Origin: Aquatica leii
Taxonomy: Eukaryota; Arthropoda; Insecta; Coleoptera; Lampyridae
Direction of reading: 5' to 3'
Assembly: GCA_035610365.1 (NCBI GenBank)
Contig: CM069432.1
Location: 22,692,354 to 22,756,353 of the forward strand
DNA length: 64,000 bases
A program made the translations under genes and the position numbers. How positions within the stretch are numbered: position 1 is the stretch's first letter; the number at the start of each line of letters is the position of its first letter. The notes beneath the pieces were generated by a model. The model saw only the letters and a program-made list of their open reading frames with translations, was not told the origin of the DNA and searched no databases. Below are positions 59,313-64,000 of this stretch, piece by piece.

Positions 59313-59865
59313 TGATGACATTTTTTCTAATGACGACTAAATGTAAATATTTTTTTGCTATAGAAATTGCACTTTTGTTGGATTGCTGTGTCCTAGGAGA
59401 TGCAGATAATTACCTGTTTTAATGGGTAACCCACTCAGTTCCATGTAATTAGTGGTGATTGTTTTTTTGTTATATCCTGTCCAATGTTGTAGAATCTTTT
59501 TATTTTTTTGTGCTAAGTTTAAAATGCCTTGATAGCGTATAAGAGCGGACAAGCCTGCATCGAGTTATTAAACAAGTGGTAGGAAGTTTTGAAAATCTAA
59601 GATTTTGGGAAAAAATGTAGGGTTCTGACGGGGTAATTTTTTTTAAATTTATTTAGGTAGTTAGTATTTTACTAAATTTTAACTTTAACTTAAAAGAAAA
59701 CCTGCAAATTTTCTTAGACACATGTCCAGAAATGTTCCTTTTTTTATATATAACCTGTGTAACTATTGGTTTGTTTCGTTACTTTTAGACCATACAAGAT
59801 TATTAAGAATTTTTAATGTTTCTTTTTATTTTTTTTTAAATTTTTGAATAAGTATTAAAAATTTG

Positions 59866-59981
59866 ATGGCGCCTTATTATTGTTGTGCTTTTTGTGTATG
59901 TAATTATAATTCCTTCCCTCATTGTTTCGACCGGAAGCGAGCACACTACGTCAAGTATCCCCAAGCAACCGAGAGCAGCCG
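59866..59981 (+). other. possible plus-strand first exon, Cys-rich start, donor GTGAGT
   Basis: ATG 59866 opens 38 codons plus two bases (MAPYYCCAFCVCNYNSFPHC...) to a consensus donor GTGAGT at 59982, in a GC-richer island. The following acceptor TTTAAACAG (about 60018) would give a stop after eight codons. It may be a non-coding 5' exon or chance. Confidence 0.2.
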
Positions 59982-60059
59982 GTGAGTGTGTAACATCTTA
60001 ATTTATTTTTTTAAACAGCTCAAAAACGGGTTACAGTTTTTAATTCTATATTTTAACAA

Positions 60060-60172
60060 ATAGACCAATTTATATACGCAACGTTTCGATTGTTAAAGTA
60101 TCTCCCATCGTCTTCAGGAAGATACTATCAAACGTAGAAACTACCAAAGCTTTTTATACACTCTAGCAATCG
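60060..60172 (-). repeat. Penelope-like terminal scrap
   Basis: On the minus strand, CCTGAAGACGATGGGAGATA ... CGAAACGTTGCG resembles the (C)CTGATGA ... CGAAACGTTGG layout of Penelope terminal repeats with a degenerate hammerhead core. No coding part accompanies it. Confidence 0.4.
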
Positions 60173-60514
60173 ACAATAAAAATCCAAAATTGTGCTAATA
60201 TATCAAACACAACATTGTCAAACGACCGTTAAAAAAAATATCACATTTATGCATTTTAAGATTTTTATTAATTTTCTTTAATTAGTATAAATTTAGATTA
60301 AGAACAAAAATGTTTAAAAATGTGACCTAGGAAAAAACCGATAATTTAGAAAGAGAGTCTACAAAATTAGTAAAATTTAATTAAACAAATAAAAGAATTT
60401 ATAACAAAAATTTCGTTCAAGGTAAATTTGATGATATTTTTGTTACAGGGTTATCTAAATTTGTGAACAAAAGAAAAAAATAATCTGAATTTACAGTATA
60501 AATAATTAATAAAC

Positions 60515-60697
60515 CTAATGTTCTGAAAAATAAATTAAGTATTCGAAAATCGTCTTAAAGTAAACAACTAACTTACCATTAGTTTTTTGCCTTCTTGGAA
60601 AAATACAAGAACAAAACAAATGCACCAACAATAAAGAACCACATAGTACAAAAAAAACTATCTCATAAATGAGTTCCATATTATCATCGAACTTCAT
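60515..60697 (-). CDS. gene C: tiny membrane protein, two exons (60577-60697, 60515-60522)
   Basis: ATG 60697 starts 40 codons (MKFDDNMELIYEIVFFVLCG...) ending at GTAAGT (60576-60571) in phase 1. Residues 1-12 carry five acidic residues. Residues 9-32 form a hydrophobic helix (IVFFVLCGSLLLVHLFCSCIF), then PRRQK. Predicted topology is N-out/C-in. A 54-nt intron ends at ATTTTTCAG with a good pyrimidine tract; the next exon would add E-H-stop, for a 42-residue protein. Alternative acceptors further left (near 60494 and 60346) would give other short tails, so the 3' structure is unsure. It starts about 240 bp downstream of gene D's stop on the same strand. Confidence 0.5.
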   Translation of the reverse strand: MKFDDNMELIYEIVFFVLCGSLLLVHLFCSCIFPRRQKTNGKLVVYFKTIFEYLIYFSEH

Positions 60698-60935
60698 TTC
60701 GACAGCGTAAACACGAAAAAGTATTAGAATGCACTAATTTTTTTCAAGAGCATTGTACAGTATAATTTACATTAATTAACTTGTAATAACGTCTTAGCTC
60801 TCCCACTTTACTTCATACACGTATCTCTCGGTTATCATTATCCAAATTAGCAGTACACGAATGTGATAATTATTACGCAGTTCTAAGTTAAATTTAACTT
60901 TTTATTGTTTACGCTTGATAGTAATTTAGAAAAAA

Positions 60936-61336
60936 TCAGTTTGTATTATATGGCGGTGGTTTTTCACAAGGAAAACCTAAAAAAATGAAAGTTTTTTTTA
61001 AAAAAAAGTAGTAGTATAGTCTCACCATAGAAAGGAGTTGGTTGTCTTTGTGACTCTTGTAGAGCACTATTTGGTCCCCTAATATTTACACTAACGCTTT
61101 GATTATTAGCATCAAGATTTGTTATATTCCAACCCACCGATGGAGCGGAGGTGTAAGATTCTTGAATAGTCGATATACATTGAACTTGTTTTTTTCGTTT
61201 TGCTATAATCGTGTTCTATACTAAAATTCGAAGTGCTAAAATTCTTACCTTTGCACTGCTTACAAATCAGTATCAGCCCAGCTAAAACTCCAATAACGCC
61301 AAAAGCGATGGCAGCTATTTGCCACGCAGAGCTCAT
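60936..61336 (-). CDS. gene D: small N-out/C-in membrane protein with PPPY tail, three exons
   Basis: Join of 61249-61336, 61026-61160 and 60936-60976 on the minus strand; 87 residues. Exon 1 (29 codons, ATG 61336) encodes MSSAW then a helix IAAIAFGVIGVLAGLILI followed by CKQCK. The donor GTAAGA is in phase 1. Exon 2 is 135 nt, phase 1 at both ends, encoding a polar tail (SYTSAPSVGWNITNLDANNQ...QRQPTPFY). Exon 3, after a T-rich acceptor, encodes FPCEKPPPYNTN and a stop. PPPY is a PPxY-type ligand of WW domains (Nedd4-type E3 ligases, Yorkie, Kibra are known partners of such motifs), placing it in the cytoplasm with the predicted topology. Introns are 88 and 49 nt, the latter short for an insect. 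No homologue recognised; function not assigned. Confidence 0.65.
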
Positions 61337-61384
61337 TTTTAAAAACGATTTAAAATTTCATTATTGCAGTGTATCACTTCACAT

Positions 61385-61391
61385 CTTATCT
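61385..61391 (-). promoter_or_regulatory. AGATAAG (GATA-type site) upstream of gene D
   Basis: CTTATCT on the plus strand (AGATAAG on the minus) lies 49 bp upstream of the gene D ATG, in the position of a proximal promoter or 5' UTR. Same 7-base consensus as upstream of exons A and B. Confidence 0.3.
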
Positions 61392-61796
61392 AAAAATGTT
61401 TCTTAATAATATAGTTCTATCGTGTAGGTATTTAATTGTATCGTGTGATTAGATATTTCTAATCGGTTACGCAATTTTTATTTTTGCAGCTTAGGTTTCT
61501 ATACAACTTTATGCTCAAATTTTGGCGATGGTATAGTACAGCAGTAAAATGGTAGTTATGTTACAGTAAGATTGATACATTACTAACATTTGCAATTAGA
61601 AAATCATGTTATAGCATTGTATTAGTTTATTGTTAGTAAAATTGTTTAACTAGCCTTGGCAGCATTGTTTGTATACGGTTTTAAAGTTGTTTTGATAATA
61701 GTAGTTTTCCACAAACTTAGTAAATTACAAGTCATTTGTAACTGATTTTGCAACTTCTAGACTTTTTTAATAAATGAAGGTTTTCACAGTCGTTGT
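61392..61796. other. upstream region of gene D, no other gene seen
   Basis: AT-rich, with no frame of interest. It probably contains the gene D promoter and ends in the remnant of an env gene. Confidence 0.45.
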
Positions 61797-62177
61797 CTAT
61801 CGTAAAAAACTGGTGTGGACACCACACGACTTTCTTATAAGGAATGATGAAGGAATGTCTACATATTTTTTTAAAGTTATGTTGTCACAAAACCATTTTG
61901 AATTGATATGTACATACACGTTTGTCAGCGAGAGATCTCGTGTGCTGTTTCTTAGTTTCATAGTGTTATCGCACAATTCCTTAATTTCTTCGATTATTTT
62001 ATTGATTTGGTGTACGTCATAGTCAAAACTTGATATGTCAATAGCCATTTCCAGCCTTAGTTGTCCCCTTATTACTTTAGTTCTTCCAAATTCTTCTATA
62101 AGTAATCCCGGTCTAGAGTATTTGATGTTATATGAACCGTTTCCGAGTACCACCGTTGTACTTAATACTAGCATCAT
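61797..62177 (-). pseudogene. env-like remnant of a BEL/Pao-type retroelement
   Basis: ATG 62177 begins a hydrophobic leader (MMLVLSTTVVLG) followed by an SRPGLLIEEFGR segment and a KVIRGQLRLEMAIDIS segment. That resembles the N-terminal part of F-like envelope proteins carried by insect LTR retroelements. The reading ends at 61797, well before any transmembrane anchor or fusion region, so it is a truncated relic. It lies just downstream of BEL-type integrase sequence on the same strand. Assignment to env is by overall pattern only. Confidence 0.45.
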
Positions 62178-62235
62178 GCCTCATACAATTGTTAATCGGT
62201 TAAGTCTAGTAGGTTTTGATTGTGACTTTTGTTCG

Positions 62236-62640
62236 TTATCCTGTTCTGTCGGTAGTTGAATTAATTTTGTAATTGGTCGTTTTAAAACTGTTTTTGTTTC
62301 GATTTTCATCTGTGAATGGTGATGATGGTGTTATTCTAGGTGCTGGTCGTACTCCCATTACTTTCTGTAACGTTGAACTTCTATACGGTAAACATTTCAT
62401 ACATCTATGGATTTCTTGACGAATGATTTGTTTGACGTTTATTATCCAATACTTGCATCGTATATATGCTGCAGTAAGTTGGTTCCAACCATGTAATAGT
62501 TTGTAATGTACATCTCTTACAACTATAACAACAACAACAACAATAGTCGATTTTTTTGTCAATGACCTGTTTTTGTTCAATCTTTGTGATTTCTTTTTTC
62601 CATTCCTTGTGTTGGATTAGTTTTATAATTCGTATCATAC
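62236..62640 (-). pseudogene. BEL/Pao integrase zinc-domain remnant
   Basis: Reads LHGWNQLTAAYIRCKYWI (usually LHGGxQLTLAxLRxxYWI), IIRQEIHRCMKCLPYRSSTL and MGVRPAPRITPSSPFT, the standard BEL integrase entry. The catalytic core is missing: the frame goes into unrelated sequence after SSPFT, then the env piece follows. An AAC repeat (62527-62543) replaces part of the upstream region. The right edge coincides with the start of the Gypsy-3 LTR. Confidence 0.75.
62527..62543. repeat. (AAC)n microsatellite in BEL remnant
   Basis: Short ACA/AAC run, coding for valines in the minus-strand frame. Confidence 0.8.
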
Positions 62641-63106
62641 TGAAACGTTCGAGAAGTTATTTGCAAACGCAAGAGCCTTCTAGAAGCTGTTATCCATCTT
62701 CTAGAAGATATACCGAAAAATAGGGAACACTCCCGAAGGATTTCCTTATGTCTATATATACCGACGGAACAATTCGTAGGTCAGTTATTGCTGGAATGCG
62801 AATGCAACAGTGTTAAGAAGATTATTAAAGTGGAAATAAGTCGTTAGCACGCGTGTGAGATAAACCTATCGTGAATAATCGTGTACGTGATTTTTAGTGT
62901 AAACAAGTGTGAAATCCGGGGACGTTATCTTATCTTAAGAGATAGTGTTATACAACGGTTATACATAAATTAGTGTAAGTGTTTTCATTAAATATTATTA
63001 GATTTAATTAGTTCGGTTAATTTAAAAGTGTATATATTTCTAGAATAAGTAAACGTATTTTTAGTCGTTTTAAATAAATTAGTTTTTAATAAATAAACTC
63101 GCTACA
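62641..63106 (+). repeat. Gypsy-3 5' LTR (466 bp)
   Basis: Starts TGAAACGTTCGAGAAG and ends CTCGCTACA, one base before a primer-binding site. It contains a TATA box (62753-62760) and AATAAA words at 63088-63097 in the R-U5 position. Three TTCnnGAA units are described separately. The second LTR is outside the window, so the start is inferred from the TG and the edge of the BEL remnant. Confidence 0.6.
62648..62706 (+). promoter_or_regulatory. three heat-shock-element-like TTCnnGAA units in the Gypsy-3 LTR
   Basis: TTCGAGAA (62648-62655), TTCTAGAA (62678-62685) and TTCTAGAA (62699-62706) lie about 50-105 bp upstream of the TATA box. Heat-shock factor binds inverted GAA units (nGAAnnTTCn). Function is inferred from spacing and word only. 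Confidence 0.4.
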
Positions 63107-63107
63107 G

Positions 63108-63124
63108 TGGTGTCAGGTGTGGGG
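63108..63124 (+). other. Gypsy-3 primer-binding site
   Basis: TGGTGTCAGGTGTGGGG directly after the LTR resembles the TGGTGTCAG(A/G)AGTGGG primer-binding sites complementary to a tRNA 3' end used by several insect Gypsy elements. 63125-63420 is leader with no gene. Confidence 0.6.
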
Positions 63125-63422
63125 TTCGCGATTTTTATTAGTGTAAATACTATTAAGTAATCTAATATCGCTCCCATAATAAAAACATTGACTGCGTAAA
63201 TAACTGTTAAGTTCGCGATACGCGTGTTTATAAAGTATAAAATAGTGTTTATTAAACTTTTTCTTTTAACAAGTGCGTGATCGCGTTATTAATTAAATTC
63301 GTTTCCGTACACTAGTATTTTATTATTAACAAGTGGATCGTTATTAAAATTTTGTGTTATACAAAAACTGCATTTTAAAAAGTAGTGTATTTAAACTTTA
63401 TATTCGTGTTATATTTAAATTT

Positions 63423-64000
63423 ATGCCGGTGACGCGTTTGCAAGCAGTTAAAATGGATGCAAAACTATTTGAATTTCTTGACTCAATAAAAAATGGTCAA
63501 GAATCGATGAATAGAAAAATGGAAGAAAAATCACAGAAAATTGAAGAAAAACTGTCGGACAATTCAAGAAAAATGGAAGAAAAACTTTCCAAACATTCTC
63601 AGAAAATGGAAGAAAATTCTAGAAGTTTTTCCACCAAATTTTGATGGTAAAGTTCCATGGTCAACCTACTACAAGCAGTTTGAAGCCGCAGCTACAGCTA
63701 ATGGTTGAAGCAACAAGCAGAAGGCAACGTCTTTAATAGTGTCCTTACGTGGGGAAGCGCTTGGAATTTTACAAACTGTTCCTGACAACCTACAAGAAAA
63801 TTACAAACTTTTAATTTCACGCTTAGAAATGAGATATGGAGATGCTCATCTTCAACAAGTATACCAGGCTCAAATTAAAAGTCGGGTTCAAAAAGCTGCC
63901 AAAAGTCTTCAAGAGTTTGAGGCTGGCATCGCCAGATTAACACGACTTGCGTATCCTACAGCACCAGATACCTTCTTGGAGCAGTTGGCTATTCAAACCT
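63423..64000 (+). pseudogene. Gypsy-3 gag, 5' part, runs off the window
   Basis: ATG 63423 gives MPVTRLQAVKMDAKLFEFLD, then a strongly heptad-repeated stretch (RKMEEKSQKIEEKLS, repeated twice more), probably a coiled coil. A frameshift near 63630 leads into the gag core FPPNFDGKVPWSTYYKQFEA, ATSLIVSLRGEALGILQTVP, YKLLISRLEMRYGDAHLQQV, LARLTRLAYP-like IARLTRLAYPTAPDTFLEQL. A TGA stands where W is expected (after TANG). Otherwise well conserved to the window edge, so the copy is fairly young. Confidence 0.75.

Noticed and set aside
1-64000. CRISPR arrays, operons, Shine-Dalgarno sites
   Set aside because: Nothing of the kind is present. The sequence is eukaryotic with spliced genes and eukaryotic transposons.
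1-64000. tRNA or rRNA genes
   Set aside because: No cloverleaf or rRNA stretch was recognised by eye, including around the R1-type LINE where 28S flanks were looked for. A tRNAscan/Infernal run would be decisive.

Overview
The window is AT-rich eukaryotic DNA, almost certainly from an insect or other arthropod. The evidence is the mix of transposon families (BEL/Pao, Gypsy, R1-type and Jockey-type LINEs, Penelope-like elements, pogo-like, ZMYM1-like hAT, Tc1), spliced genes with GTAAGT donors, and no bacterial gene organisation. The species cannot be named from the sequence. Most recognisable coding sequence is transposon-derived and broken. Host sequence seems limited to a few very small genes lying in AT-rich gaps.

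Layout. 0.5-3.4 kb: decayed pogo-like transposon (pogo-1, minus). 4.2-5.5 kb: Jockey-like LINE fragment (minus). 6.5-8.4 kb: two Tc1 scraps and a hAT end. 8.4-11.5 kb: BEL/Pao pol remnant (BEL-1). 12.2-12.6 kb: a foldback repeat and a small transmembrane exon (A). 13.6-14.25 kb: Penelope-like remnant (minus). 14.3-18.75 kb: R1-type LINE carrying two later insertions. 21.0-21.2 kb: hAT C-terminal scrap. 24.9-35.4 kb: a nested block in which a minus-strand hAT is split by two pogo-like elements (26541-31805 and 32277-35192), and the first of these is itself split by a 2.56-kb element encoding a DUF7869-like putative transposase. 36.8-36.9 kb: small transmembrane exon B. 37.5-43.0 kb: Gypsy-1 (minus, both LTRs), abutted by a Tc1 element (43.0-43.9 kb). 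45.5-49.2 kb: two BEL/Pao remnants. 49.25-50.3 kb: internally deleted hAT. 50.3-52.4 kb: two Penelope-like elements of different families. 52.4-59.3 kb: Gypsy-2 (plus), interrupted by a tandem Penelope insertion with a 12-bp target duplication. 60.5-61.3 kb: two tiny spliced transmembrane genes, C and D. 61.8-62.6 kb: BEL/Pao integrase plus env remnant (minus). 62.6-64.0 kb: 5' LTR, primer-binding site and gag of Gypsy-3, running off the window.

The observation I rate highest is the set of four minus-strand first exons (A, B, C, D). Each encodes a very short N-terminus, one hydrophobic helix and a short basic stretch, and each ends at a GTAAG donor in phase 1. Gene D can be read to completion: three exons, about 87 residues, with the C-terminal tail containing a PPPY motif (WW-domain ligand). 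I do not recognise these proteins. They may be a dispersed family of small N-out/C-in membrane adaptors. Other notable points are hammerhead-ribozyme-like cores in three Penelope terminal repeats, a shared architecture of subterminal copies of the terminal motif in four unrelated DNA transposons, heat-shock-element-like repeats in the Gypsy-3 LTR, and the DUF7869-like element as a candidate poorly described transposon.

All calls come from reading the sequence by eye with the translations. No database search, folding or splice prediction was run.
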